Source: DASYHS01 sp035998295
Lineage (GTDB): Bacteria; Pseudomonadota; Alphaproteobacteria; Azospirillales; Azospirillaceae
Length of the DNA: 63,941 nt
Direction: 5' to 3'
Assembly (NCBI RefSeq): GCF_035998295.1
Contig: NZ_DASYHS010000283.1
Location: 1 to 63,941 of the forward strand
The notes under the pieces are model-generated. The model did no database searches. It was not told the DNA's origin and worked only from the letters and a program-made list of their open reading frames with translations. This document shows, in pieces, positions 15,986 through 24,613 of this stretch. The position numbers and the translations under genes were made by a program. Numbering within the stretch: position 1 is the first letter of the stretch; each line of letters opens with the position of its first letter.

Positions 15986-16963
15986 TCACGGGGGGCCTTC
16001 CCGTCCTCGCGATCCGTCGCCCCGCGGGCCCGGCGGTTCGACCCGGCAGGATGCCGACAGCCCGGCGAGGTAGCCGTAGACGCCGGCCCAGTCGCCGAAG
16101 TCCGTCTCCCCTCCGATGGAACCGTCCGCTGCGATCGGGGCGACGAACCACTTCTCCTCGCCCTGGCCGATCAGGTAGGCGCCGCACGGCGTCTCGAAGG
16201 CCGAGAACGCCGCATAGGGCCGCCATTTGCCGCCGTGGTACACGGGCCTGGCCGACCGCCGGCCGTCGGACGTTATCTCCCAGACGAAGAACTCCCGGTT
16301 CGCGGCCTGTCCCATCAGGAAAGTCCGGCCACCCACGACGGCGCTGCAGACGGTCGCCAGCCTGTCATCGCGCGACGACGTTCCGGTGTGCGCCTCGCGC
16401 CCGAGCGTGCCGTCGGCATGGAGGTGCCGGAGGAACCAGAACCCGCTGCCGCATGTCCCGAACACGTAGTCGCCCGGCCCCGCCTTGACGGCGCAGGCGA
16501 CCGGGTAGTGGCTGCCGAACGACCCGCTGTGCGTTTGCGGACCGAAGGTTCCGTTCTCCCTCAGCTCGCGAATGAACCAGTGGTTACCGTCGGCGGCATG
16601 GCAGAAGACGTATGTCCGTCCGTTCGCGACGTAGGAGCACAGCGTCGAGTAGAGACGGTCGATCCCTCCCGTCTGCGTCACCTCCCCGACCGATCCGTCC
16701 GGGAGGAGTTCCTGTATGAACCAGCCGTACCGGCAACTCCCGAACGGCCGTTCACCCCGGCCCATGCCGACGACGAAGGTCCTCCCGCCGGCCCGGCAGG
16801 TCGTCATGCCGTGCTCGAACCGCTTCCATTCCGGGGTCCGGATCTCGGGCTCGGCCGGACGCCCGGTGGCGGCCGCCGGCCGGCCGAGGGCTCGCTGGGC
16901 GTCACGGCCGTAGATGACCTGCTTCGGAAGGTCGTCCGCGGCCTCGGTCTTCACGGCAGTCAT
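15986..16963 (-). CDS. Five-repeat beta-propeller-like protein
   Basis: 325 aa from ATG 16963. After an N-terminal 50 residues there are five repeats of about 50 aa with the pattern 'G-R-T-(Y/F)-(V/L)-x-G/C ... W-F-(I/L/V)-x-x-(L/I)-x-x-D-G-(S/T)-x-G'. This suggests a five-bladed propeller of the tachylectin type, which usually binds sugars or surface ligands. No signal peptide is visible. The start is uncertain because the frame stays open upstream and the ribosome site is weak. Role unknown; it is not a standard flagellar gene. Confidence 0.6.
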   Translation of the reverse strand: MTAVKTEAADDLPKQVIYGRDAQRALGRPAAATGRPAEPEIRTPEWKRFEHGMTTCRAGGRTFVVGMGRGERPFGSCRYGWFIQELLPDGSVGEVTQTGGIDRLYSTLCSYVANGRTYVFCHAADGNHWFIRELRENGTFGPQTHSGSFGSHYPVACAVKAGPGDYVFGTCGSGFWFLRHLHADGTLGREAHTGTSSRDDRLATVCSAVVGGRTFLMGQAANREFFVWEITSDGRRSARPVYHGGKWRPYAAFSAFETPCGAYLIGQGEEKWFVAPIAADGSIGGETDFGDWAGVYGYLAGLSASCRVEPPGPRGDGSRGREGPP

Positions 16964-17061
16964 CGTCCCACCCGTCCCCTCGTCACCTTCGAGGCTATGG
17001 ATGCGAATCAGAACCGACAAGGCGGCAGTTGTGACGATATGTTCCGCTCCGCTGCCCCTCG

Positions 17062-18900
17062 TCACTCCGGCACGCCGGTCCCGGACCAACGACGGCCGAC
17101 CGCGATCAGGGCCTCGGCGGAGGCCAGCTCGCGCCGCAGGGCATCCTCGCCGGCGGCTCCGTCCGGAGCCGCGGCGAGCGCGTCGAGGAGTCCGTCCCAG
17201 CGCGTGCCCTCCAGCACCTGCCGGTGCCGCACCGCCTCGCCCAGCGCCGCCGCATCGCCGGTCCGCAAGGCGGCGAGCGCCAGGCGCGCGACGTCGTCCG
17301 GTTCCGGCGCGGACACCGCCGCGACCGCGTCGATGAAGCTGGCAGGCGCCGCATGCCACTCGCCGGCGGCGACCAGCGTACGCCCACGCAGCCGGGCGGC
17401 TTCCGGTCCTTCCAGTCCACGCAGCGCATCGAGCGCTTGAATATGGTCACCGACCAGCATCGAGGCCTCGGCCTTCAGGAGCGCGCCGGCTTCGCCCCCG
17501 CCCCCACCCCCGCCCCCGCCCCCGCCCCCGCCGAGCACGGCGAGCGCATCCGCCGGGCGGTCGGCCCCGAGCCACAGCCGGGCGAGGTCGAGGCGCGCGT
17601 CGGCCGCCGCCGGCGTGCTCCCGCCCTCGACCAGCGAGAACAGCAGACGGCGCGCCTCGATCGAGAAACCCGCTCCGGCCAAGGATGCGGCAAGCCGGCG
17701 ACGCAACTCCCCGCCGGCGTCGACACGCGCGAGGAGCCGCTCGTGCCGGCGGGACAGATAGACCAGTTCCGCCGGCACGACGCGGCCGGCCAGTTCGCCC
17801 AGCAGGGCAAGAGCGGACGCCGTCGCCGCGCGGCCATGCTCGTCCGCCCCGAAGCGCCGGCCCAGCAGGTCGAGCGCCGTCAACGCCAGATCCGTCCTTC
17901 CGACCGCGAGATAGGCACTGCCGAGTTCCGCCAGGGTCGCGGCCTCGACATCGTCGCCACGCCAGGCGTAACGCAGGCTCTCCAGCGCGGCGAGCGCGCC
18001 GGCGGCGTCCAGCAGATCCTGCCGATGGCGCAGCCCGATCGCCGCCAGCCGCGCCATGCGCCCGAAGCGCCCGCCCGCGGCGGCGGCGGCATCGTAGTGG
18101 CCGAGCGCCGCGTCCAGGCGACCCCGCAACTCGGCCGTGCGTCCTTCGTAGTAGTCGATCACGCCCGGACTGCGGTCCACCGCGTCCAGCGTCGTCATCT
18201 CGACCACGATCCGCTCCAACCCGTCGGCGTCGCCGGCCGCCGCGCCGTCCGCCAGCCGAACGAGGAGGAGAGCCCGCAAATGCCCGGGATACGTCAGCAG
18301 CCGGCGCAGCGCTTCCGGCAGCGTCGGCCGGATTTCCGCCCATGCCGCGGGCCCGGCACCGGCAAGCGCGGCGCTGCGCCACAGCAGGTGATCGGCCGAA
18401 TCGACGGGCGTGCGGCGGACGAAGACCGTCTCGTCGGGAATGGCCGACCCGTCCAGGATCGAGAAGGCGTCGCGCAGGATGCGGAGCTGATGGCGCTGCT
18501 CCGCGGTGCCTGCGTCGCCGGCGGCCTCGATCGCTCCGGTCCCCTCTTCGACCATCGCATGGGCGAAAAGGAAACGCGCGAGTTCCAACAGTGCGGCGAC
18601 CCTCCCGGCAGGGTCGCCGGCGGCCGCGGCCATCCTCAGCTCCCGCCCCCGCTCCGCGAAGTCGCCGGCCCCCCAGCGCGCCACGTCCAGCATGCCGATG
18701 CCGCGGGACACCACGGTGGAGGGCACCGGGGTCCCGGCCGGACCTCCTTCGAGCAGGTCGAGCGCATCGTGCAGGCCTTTGCGAACGGCCGCCTCCAGTT
18801 CCGGCGGGGCCGGCACCTCGAACGCCGGCTCGACGGCGAGGGCCGATACCGGGCCGGCGAGGGCCGACAGCGCGATGAGCATTGCGGCACGATACATCAT
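17062..18900 (-). CDS. Exported helical-repeat (TPR-like) protein
   Basis: 612 aa from ATG 18900 (AGGTGA just upstream). A signal peptide (MMYRAAMLIALSALAGPVSALA) is followed by Ala/Leu-rich helical repeats over the whole length, e.g. 'LDAALGHYDAAAAAGGRF' and 'AELGSAYLAVGRTDLALTALDLLG'. This fits a periplasmic tetratricopeptide-like scaffold. A run of about 15 glycines interrupts it near residue 470. It is transcribed divergently from flgF, and the intergenic region has two TTAA-N8 boxes, so it is probably a flagellum-associated periplasmic protein. Exact function unknown. Confidence 0.7.
   Translation of the reverse strand: MMYRAAMLIALSALAGPVSALAVEPAFEVPAPPELEAAVRKGLHDALDLLEGGPAGTPVPSTVVSRGIGMLDVARWGAGDFAERGRELRMAAAAGDPAGRVAALLELARFLFAHAMVEEGTGAIEAAGDAGTAEQRHQLRILRDAFSILDGSAIPDETVFVRRTPVDSADHLLWRSAALAGAGPAAWAEIRPTLPEALRRLLTYPGHLRALLLVRLADGAAAGDADGLERIVVEMTTLDAVDRSPGVIDYYEGRTAELRGRLDAALGHYDAAAAAGGRFGRMARLAAIGLRHRQDLLDAAGALAALESLRYAWRGDDVEAATLAELGSAYLAVGRTDLALTALDLLGRRFGADEHGRAATASALALLGELAGRVVPAELVYLSRRHERLLARVDAGGELRRRLAASLAGAGFSIEARRLLFSLVEGGSTPAAADARLDLARLWLGADRPADALAVLGGGGGGGGGGGGGEAGALLKAEASMLVGDHIQALDALRGLEGPEAARLRGRTLVAAGEWHAAPASFIDAVAAVSAPEPDDVARLALAALRTGDAAALGEAVRHRQVLEGTRWDGLLDALAAAPDGAAGEDALRRELASAEALIAVGRRWSGTGVPE
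17494..17532. repeat. (CCCCCG)n hexanucleotide repeat
   Basis: A nearly perfect CCCCCG tandem repeat, with one C-to-A change, encodes the poly-Gly run in the TPR-like protein. The unit is six bases, so copy-number slippage would change linker length without shifting the frame. Confidence 0.8.
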
Positions 18901-18963
18901 GATCTCACCTGAATTTAACGGGCATTTATCGGAATTCCCAGTCAAGGGCCTCGGTCGCCGAAA

Positions 18964-18979
18964 TGAAACCCGGCTTTAA
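18964..18979. promoter_or_regulatory. TTAA-N8 box, TPR-side of the divergent promoter
   Basis: TGAA-ACCCGGCT-TTAA: one mismatch to the TTAA-N8-TTAA palindrome seen at flgE and motA. It lies 64 nt from the TPR-like gene start. Confidence 0.45.
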
Positions 18980-18994
18980 ACTAGGCCGCCTAGG

Positions 18995-19010
18995 TTAAGC
19001 CGGCGTTCAA
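18995..19010. promoter_or_regulatory. TTAA-N8 box in front of flgF
   Basis: TTAA-GCCGGCGT-TCAA ends 17 nt before the flgF start. One mismatch from the window consensus. Confidence 0.45.
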
Positions 19011-19027
19011 GACCGAGAGTATCCGTA

Positions 19028-19762
19028 ATGGAAAGCCCCCTTTACATCGGCCTCTCCAGGCAAGTCGCGCTGCGGCGCCACCTCGAAGTCGTCGCGAACA
19101 ACATCGCCAACATGAATACCGTCGGGTTTCGTGCCGACCGTATGCTGTTCGAGACGGCGATGGAGAGGGTCGGCAGCAAGCGGGGGGAGCAGGTAGCCTT
19201 CACGATCGACCGTGCCACCTACACCGACACGCGCCCGGGCAGCTTCCGGGAGACAGGCAGGGCCCTCGATCTCGCGATCGAAGGGGATGGCTGGATCGGG
19301 GTCCAAACGCCGGAGGGTGTCCGCTATACCCGTGACGCCCGGCTCAGCCGAGCCGAGGACGGCGGCCTCGTCACCGTCGGCGGCCATCCGGTGCTCGACG
19401 ACGGCGGCCAGCCGCTCCAGGTACCGCCCGACGCCGAGACCATCGCGATCGGCCCCGACGGCACGGTGACCGTGGACGGGAACCCGCTGGCGCGCATCGG
19501 GCTCGTCCGGTTCGAGGACCAGCAGGGGATGCGGCGCGGCGAACAGGGCCTCCATGCGACCGAAGAGGCCCCGCAGGCCGCGCCCGACGCACGCCTCGCC
19601 CAGGGCAAGGTGGAAAGCGCCAACGTGCAGCCGATCGTCGAGATGGCCCGGATGATGGACCTGTCGCGCGACTACCAGGCCGTCTCCCGCATGGTCGAGG
19701 AGGGCCACGAGCTCCTGCGGTCGGCGATCGGCCGCCTGGGCAAAGCCACACAAGGAACCTGA
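19028..19762 (+). CDS. flgF: FlgF, proximal rod protein
   Basis: 244 aa. N-terminal rod motif 'YIGLSRQVALRRHLEVVANNIANMNTVGFRADRMLFE' and C-terminal 'QGKVESANVQPIVEMARMMDLSRDYQAVSRMVEEGHELL'. It is the first gene of the flgF-flgG-flgA-flgH-(fliL-like) plus-strand operon, with flgG starting 3 nt after its stop. Exported rod component. Confidence 0.95.
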   Translation: MESPLYIGLSRQVALRRHLEVVANNIANMNTVGFRADRMLFETAMERVGSKRGEQVAFTIDRATYTDTRPGSFRETGRALDLAIEGDGWIGVQTPEGVRYTRDARLSRAEDGGLVTVGGHPVLDDGGQPLQVPPDAETIAIGPDGTVTVDGNPLARIGLVRFEDQQGMRRGEQGLHATEEAPQAAPDARLAQGKVESANVQPIVEMARMMDLSRDYQAVSRMVEEGHELLRSAIGRLGKATQGT

Positions 19763-19765
19763 TCC

Positions 19766-20551
19766 ATGCGAGTCCTCAACATCGCCGCCACCGGCATGAT
19801 GGCCCAGCAGCTCAACGTCGAGGTCATCTCCAACAATATCGCCAACATCAACACGACCGGCTTCAAGCGCGCGCGGGCCGAGTTCCAGGACCTGATGTAC
19901 CAGTCGGAGCGCCGGCAGGGCAGCCTGTCGTCCGATACCGGCACGATCGTCCCGGCCGGCATCGAGATCGGCCTCGGCGTCAAGCCCGCGGCGGTCAACC
20001 GCATCCACACCCAGGGCAACCTGGTGTCGACCGGCAACGAGCTGGACCTCGCGGTCGAGGGCCGCGGCTACCTGAACGTGACGCTGCCCGACGGCAACAC
20101 CGCCTACACCCGCGCCGGCAGCCTGAAGCTGTCGCCCGAAGGTACGCTGGTGACCGCCGACGGCTACACCGTGGCGCCGGGCATCACGGTGCCGGAGAAC
20201 ACGCGCGAGATCGCCATCAACCGCTCGGGCGAGATCCTCGCCTATGTCCAGGGCGACACCGATCCCCAGAATCTCGGCCAGCTCACGCTCAGCGTCTTCG
20301 TCAACGAGGCGGGGCTCGAAGCCATCGGCGACAACCTGTTCCGCGACACGCCGGCCTCGGGCGAACCCCAGGACGGCATCGCCGGGCAGGCCGGGTTCGG
20401 CTCGATCCGGCAGCGCTACCTGGAATCCTCGAACGTCAACGTCGTGCAGGAGATCACCGACCTGATCTCGGCCCAGCGCGCGTACGAGATGAACTCCAAG
20501 GTGGTCGAGACCGGGGACGAGATGTCCGCCACCATCACCAACATGCGCTGA
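19766..20551 (+). CDS. flgG: FlgG, distal rod protein
   Basis: 261 aa, the standard length. It carries 'NIAATGMMAQQLNVEVISNNIANINTTGFKRARAEFQDLMYQ', then 'GIEIGLGVKPAAVNRIHTQGNLVSTGNELDLAVEGRGYL', and the C-terminal 'LESSNVNVVQEITDLISAQRAYEMNSKVVETGDEM'. Highly conserved distal rod subunit. Confidence 0.97.
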   Translation: MRVLNIAATGMMAQQLNVEVISNNIANINTTGFKRARAEFQDLMYQSERRQGSLSSDTGTIVPAGIEIGLGVKPAAVNRIHTQGNLVSTGNELDLAVEGRGYLNVTLPDGNTAYTRAGSLKLSPEGTLVTADGYTVAPGITVPENTREIAINRSGEILAYVQGDTDPQNLGQLTLSVFVNEAGLEAIGDNLFRDTPASGEPQDGIAGQAGFGSIRQRYLESSNVNVVQEITDLISAQRAYEMNSKVVETGDEMSATITNMR

Positions 20552-20562
20552 GGACGCCGGCC

Positions 20563-21243
20563 ATGGCGACTTTCGGCATGCGCATGACTTGGGCCGCGCT
20601 ACTGGCGGCGCTGCTCGCGGCCCCGGCCGGGACCACGCTCGCGGCCGCGGTGGAGGATCTGCTTGCCGCCGAGGTCGAGGCCATGCTCGGCCCCGCGGCG
20701 CTGCCCGGGGAGGCGCGCGTCTCGGTCCGGCTCGCCGTTCCCTTCGCCGGCCCGGCCGAAGCCGTCCGCCACCTGACCTTCGATGCGTCGTCCGGCCAGC
20801 TGCGTGCGCTGGTCGCCGGCGACGGGCGCATCCACGAGCTGGCCGGCACGGCCACGGTCGAAATCGACGTGCCCGTCCCGGCCCGAAGAGTCCGGCCGGG
20901 CGAGATCCTGTCGCAGGGCGACCTGACGACGGTCTCAATGCCGCTCGACCGACTGCCCGCGAGCGCGGTCGCCTCGCTCGACGGCCTGATCGGCATGGCG
21001 GCCCGCCGGCAGCTGTCGCCCGGCCGCCTGATCCACACGAGTTCGATCGGCGCGCCGGTCGTGGTCGACCGCAACGAGCCCGTGACGCTCGTGTTCCAGC
21101 AGGGCGGCCTGTACCTCGCCGCCCAGGCACGCGCGCTGCAGGACGGCGGCGTCGGTGACCGCGTGCGGGTCATGAACCCCTCGAGCAATGCCGTCGTGAG
21201 CGGCACCGTGACCGCTCCCGGTACGGTCTCGGTGTCGCCATGA
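20563..21243 (+). CDS. flgA: FlgA, P-ring assembly chaperone
   Basis: 226 aa with a signal peptide (about 1-28). The SAF-like C-terminal half has 'RVRPGEILSQGDLTTVSMPLDRLP', 'IGMAARRQLSPGRLIHTSSI', 'LVFQQGGLYLAAQARALQDGGVGDRVRVMNPSSNAVVSGTV'. FlgA acts in the periplasm to help FlgI form the P-ring. ATG codons at residues 6 and 8 are alternative starts. Confidence 0.93.
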   Translation: MATFGMRMTWAALLAALLAAPAGTTLAAAVEDLLAAEVEAMLGPAALPGEARVSVRLAVPFAGPAEAVRHLTFDASSGQLRALVAGDGRIHELAGTATVEIDVPVPARRVRPGEILSQGDLTTVSMPLDRLPASAVASLDGLIGMAARRQLSPGRLIHTSSIGAPVVVDRNEPVTLVFQQGGLYLAAQARALQDGGVGDRVRVMNPSSNAVVSGTVTAPGTVSVSP

Positions 21244-21265
21244 CGGAGTTGAAAGGCCCGAGAGC

Positions 21266-21994
21266 ATGCGCCGACTGATGATCCCCGCGATTGCGCTGGC
21301 CCTGCTGCCGGGCTGCGGACGGCTGGCCGAGATCGGCCAGGCGCCGCAGATCTCGGCGATCGGCAATCCCGCCCTGCAGACCGAGGCGCGGACGATCTCG
21401 ATGCCGATGCCGGCCCCGACCATCCTCGAGCGCGAGCCGAGTTCCCTGTGGCGCACCGGGGCGCGCAGCTTCTTCCGCGACCAGCGCGCCAAGACGGTCG
21501 GCGACATCCTGACCGTGCTGATCGACATCGAGGACCGTGCGCAGCTCCAGAACCAGACGCAACGACGCCGGGCCAACAGCGAGAGCGCCGGCCTGCCCGC
21601 CTTCTTCGGCTTCGAGCAGCAGCTCTCCGACGTCCTCCCCGACGAGGTCGACCCGGACAGCCTGGTCGAGCTGGAGAGCGGCAGCGACAGTACCGGCACA
21701 GGCTCGGTCAACCGGACCGAGCGCATCACGATGCGGGTCGCGGCCGTCGTCACCGACGTGCTGCCGAACGGCAACCTCGTGATCGCGGGCCGGCAGGAGG
21801 TCCGGGTCAACTTCGAGCTGCGCGAGCTGCGCGTCGCGGGCGTGATCCGGCCCGAGGACATCACCAACACCAACGCTATCGACTACGACAAGATCGCCGA
21901 GGCGCGCGTCTCCTACGGCGGGCGCGGCCATATCAGCGACGTGCAGCAGCCGCGCTACGGCCAGCAGATCTTCGACATCATCATGCCGTGGTGA
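21266..21994 (+). CDS. flgH: FlgH, flagellar L-ring lipoprotein
   Basis: 242 aa. The lipobox 'ALLPGC' places the acylated Cys at about residue 17. The family core is 'ILTVLIDIEDRAQLQNQTQRRRANSESAG' (N-rich) and the C-terminus 'GVIRPEDITNTNAIDYDKIAEARVSYGGRGHISDVQQPRYGQQIFDIIMPW'. It forms the outer-membrane L-ring. The next gene starts within or just after its stop (GTGA). Confidence 0.97.
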   Translation: MRRLMIPAIALALLPGCGRLAEIGQAPQISAIGNPALQTEARTISMPMPAPTILEREPSSLWRTGARSFFRDQRAKTVGDILTVLIDIEDRAQLQNQTQRRRANSESAGLPAFFGFEQQLSDVLPDEVDPDSLVELESGSDSTGTGSVNRTERITMRVAAVVTDVLPNGNLVIAGRQEVRVNFELRELRVAGVIRPEDITNTNAIDYDKIAEARVSYGGRGHISDVQQPRYGQQIFDIIMPW

Positions 21995-21999
21995 ACGCG

Positions 22000-22446
22000 A
22001 TGAACCGCATCTTGAAGCTGGGACTGGCCTGCGCGGTCGCGTTCGGCACCGGTTACGGCGGCGGCCTGGCGGCAACGCGTCCCGAGCCGGCCGAGGCGCC
22101 GGCATCGCAGGCCGGGATCGGCCCGCATTACGTGGAGGTGGGCCAGCTCGTCGTCCCGGTCCTGGCCGATGGACGGACGACGTCGTTCGTGCTGGCGCAG
22201 ATCACGATCGAGGCGGCCGGCGAGACGGCGGCCCAGCGCCTTCGCCGCGAATTGCCGCACGCCCGCAACGCGCTGCTGCAGGGGCTCTACGGCCTCGCGG
22301 CCTCGGGCTTCTTCGAGGGAGCCTCCATCGACCCGGCCGAGGCGTCGCGCCGGCTGGCGGAAGCGGCGGACCGGCAGTTCGGCCCCGACGTCGTCAAGGC
22401 CGTCCTCTTCGACCGGCTGCTCAAGCAGGGCAACCGCAGGGGCTGA
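22000..22446 (+). CDS. FliL-like basal-body-associated protein
   Basis: 148 aa from ATG 22000; a GTG at 21991 overlapping the flgH stop is a possible alternative. One N-terminal membrane segment (about 5-25) is followed by 'YVEVGQLVVPVLADGRTTSFVLAQITIEA' and helical 'FGPDVVKAVLFDRLLKQ'. That matches the FliL pattern of a single-pass inner-membrane protein that stabilises the stator. It is divergent, so the family call is moderate. Last gene of the flgF operon, convergent with flgD. Confidence 0.65.
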   Translation: MNRILKLGLACAVAFGTGYGGGLAATRPEPAEAPASQAGIGPHYVEVGQLVVPVLADGRTTSFVLAQITIEAAGETAAQRLRRELPHARNALLQGLYGLAASGFFEGASIDPAEASRRLAEAADRQFGPDVVKAVLFDRLLKQGNRRG

Positions 22447-22455
22447 GGCGCCTCC

Positions 22456-23085
22456 TCACGCCCGTATCCCCAGGATGTCCTCGGCGTTCACCGTCGCGCC
22501 GCCTTCCAGCACGAACAGCGACGTCCCGTCGACCTGCCGGATCTCGCGGACACGGTCGGTGACGACGGTCGCGGCGTCGAGCGGGTCTCCGGCCGCATTC
22601 TTCGCGACGATCTCGATGCGGTAGGTTCCGTCCGGCGCCGAGGTGCCGTCGGCGAGGCGTCCGTCCCACAGCAGTTCGTGCCGGCCGCTCCCGGTCTTGC
22701 CGGGCAGCGTGCGCACGACCTTGCCGTCGGCGCCGAGGATGTCGACCCGCACCTCGGTCGCCGCCGGGTCGACCGCATAGGCCGCGCGCAGCTCGCCATC
22801 GACGAGGCCGGCGACATCCGTCGCGGCATCGACCGTCCGGCCGAGATAAGCCATGTCGAACCGCGCCGAACTCGCCTTGAGCGTCTCGAGGAGCTGGGTC
22901 AGCGTCTGGTTGGTCTGCATGCCCTGCTCGACCGTCGAGAACTGCGCGAGCTGGGTGATGAACTGGGTCGCATCCATCGGCGCCAGGGGGTCCTGGTTGC
23001 GCAGCTGCGCCGTCAGCAGCTTCAGGAAGGACTGGTAGTCGACGGTCGCCTTCGCGTCGGCGGTGGCTGCGGTCGTCGTGAGCAT
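22456..23085 (-). CDS. flgD: FlgD, hook-cap scaffold
   Basis: 209 aa. The N-terminal 'YQSFLKLLTAQLRNQDPLAPMDATQFITQLAQFSTVEQGM' is the FlgD signature. The C-terminal FlgD Ig-like/tudor domain reads 'WDGRLADGTSAPDGTYRIEIVAKNA'. It caps the growing hook. It follows fliK (23107-24285) on the same strand, the usual fliK-flgD order. Confidence 0.95.
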   Translation of the reverse strand: MLTTTAATADAKATVDYQSFLKLLTAQLRNQDPLAPMDATQFITQLAQFSTVEQGMQTNQTLTQLLETLKASSARFDMAYLGRTVDAATDVAGLVDGELRAAYAVDPAATEVRVDILGADGKVVRTLPGKTGSGRHELLWDGRLADGTSAPDGTYRIEIVAKNAAGDPLDAATVVTDRVREIRQVDGTSLFVLEGGATVNAEDILGIRA

Positions 23086-23106
23086 GTCGTCTCTCCCGTC
23101 TCCTGG

Positions 23107-24285
23107 TCAAACCATCACGTCGACCACGCCGTCCACCGGCAGGCCGAGCCGCTCGGAAGCATCGGGAGCCTGCCCGTCCCCGGCACCCCCATCCGCTCCC
23201 CCTTCCCGGCCGCCCCCCTCCCGGGCATTTCCGCCGGCCGCGGCGAAGCCGCGCTGCTGGTCATCGCCGCGCAGGCTGAACTGCACCGACGCCGGATCGA
23301 GCTTCAGGCCCGCATCGCCCAACGCACGCTCCAGCGCCCGCACGTCCGCCCGCAGCATGTCCAGCGTCTCGGGACGGTCGGCCTGGATCACGAGGGTGAC
23401 GCGCCCGTCGCCGAATTCGGCCTCCACCCTGACCCGCCCCAGCTCGGCCGGGCTCAGATCGATGCGGAGTTGGCTGCGCCCGGCATGCACGACCCGGACG
23501 ACCTGCTCCGCGACCTGGACCGCGGCGGGCACGGGAGCCCGTGGAACCGCAGGCGGATCGGCACGGTCGGTGATGCCGGCACTTCGCGCGACGGCCTCGC
23601 CGAAGGCGGGTACCTGCGTGGCCGCCGGCGTGCCGGGCCGGATGTCGGCCACGGTTCGCGGCACCCCGACGGCAGGTTTCTCCGCGGCCTGGGCGACGGC
23701 GCCGGCGTTGCGTGCGCTCCTGATCGGCGGTGTCGGCACCTGGGGCGCCGGCGCTTCCACGCCTCCATCTCCCCCGGCCGACGGCAAGGCCCCTCCAGGT
23801 ACGGCTTGCAAGCCGGCACTCGCGGACGTGGTGGTTCCGGGCTGGGCGGTAACGATCGGAACGGGCATGGCGCCCGGCAGCGGGACGGGCATGGGTGCCG
23901 GCGCGTGGAGCGGGACCTGAAGAATACCGGCAGCCGCGGCGCCGTCCGGAAAGGCGGGGGAGACCGACGTCGCGGTCTCCGCGCCCGCCGGGGGCGGCGG
24001 CGCGAGGTCCCCCGTCGGGGCCGGAGCCGTGGGGGCCGGTGCTGCCGGGACGGCCACACCGGCCGTCATCCGGACAGGGGGCGCTTCCGGCCGAGGCTCT
24101 GGCTGGGGTCCGGCCGGTTTGGCGGATCGGGCCGGCGGCGGGCGGCCGGAGTCGGGGGGCCGCCGCTCGACCTCGTCGACGGCGTCGTCGAACCGGCTCC
24201 CGGCCTGGGCCTGGTCGCCTGTCGCGTTCGGCGGCATCTGCCGCTCGGGCCTGCCCGCCACGACGGCGAAGATGTCGTCCATCAC
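23107..24285 (-). CDS. fliK: FliK, hook-length control protein
   Basis: 392 aa. The first about 250 residues are Pro/Ala-rich and low in conservation, as in FliK molecular rulers. The conserved C-terminal domain (about 265-350) contains 'QLRIDLSPAELGRVRVEAEFGDGRVTLVIQADRPETLDMLRADVRALERALGDAGL'. It switches export from hook to filament substrates. A TTAA-like box lies about 50 nt upstream at 24333-24348. Confidence 0.93.
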   Translation of the reverse strand: MMDDIFAVVAGRPERQMPPNATGDQAQAGSRFDDAVDEVERRPPDSGRPPPARSAKPAGPQPEPRPEAPPVRMTAGVAVPAAPAPTAPAPTGDLAPPPPAGAETATSVSPAFPDGAAAAGILQVPLHAPAPMPVPLPGAMPVPIVTAQPGTTTSASAGLQAVPGGALPSAGGDGGVEAPAPQVPTPPIRSARNAGAVAQAAEKPAVGVPRTVADIRPGTPAATQVPAFGEAVARSAGITDRADPPAVPRAPVPAAVQVAEQVVRVVHAGRSQLRIDLSPAELGRVRVEAEFGDGRVTLVIQADRPETLDMLRADVRALERALGDAGLKLDPASVQFSLRGDDQQRGFAAAGGNAREGGGREGGADGGAGDGQAPDASERLGLPVDGVVDVMV

Positions 24286-24332
24286 CTGAAAGCCTCCAGC
24301 CGTTGGATGGCGGGAAGCTTAGCGGGGAAAGA

Positions 24333-24348
24333 ATAAAGGCGGGTTTAG
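24333..24348. promoter_or_regulatory. TTAA-N8 box in front of fliK
   Basis: ATAA-AGGCGGGT-TTAG, one mismatch in each half of the TTAA-N8-TTAA palindrome, about 50 nt upstream of fliK. Confidence 0.35.
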
Positions 24349-24376
24349 GTTCGGCTGCGCAGGAAGGGGAAACCCG

Positions 24377-24613
24377 TCATGCATGACCCATGGGAGGCAC
24401 GTCCATCAGCTCGCGCACCTTGGCCATCCGCTTGAAGACGGCCTTGTGCTCCAGCCCCTCCGGAACGTCGCAGGCGTAATCCACGAGATCCGCCCCTTCG
24501 CTCATGTAGGTGAGCAGGTCGTGCAGGCGCGACAGGGCCTCCTGGTCGGCGAACTCCATCGCCTTCTCGAGCAGGTCGTGCAGTTCGGTCGCGATCCGCG
24601 TGTGCCCGTCCAT
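24377..24613 (-). CDS. Small helical protein upstream of fliK
   Basis: 78 aa from ATG 24613, preceded by GGGAGGGAGA. Mostly helical: 'TRIATELHDLLEKAMEFADQEALSRLHDLLTYM' then 'HKAVFKRMAKVRELMDVPPMGHA'. Not recognised. Size and position beside fliK-flgD suggest a minor flagellar accessory or regulator, but this is a guess. An upstream ATG (24628) has a poorer ribosome site. Confidence 0.55.
   Translation of the reverse strand: MDGHTRIATELHDLLEKAMEFADQEALSRLHDLLTYMSEGADLVDYACDVPEGLEHKAVFKRMAKVRELMDVPPMGHA

Noticed and set aside
17494..17532. Phase-variation switch at the CCCCCG tract
   Set aside because: The unit is six bases, so gain or loss keeps the frame; only linker length can change.
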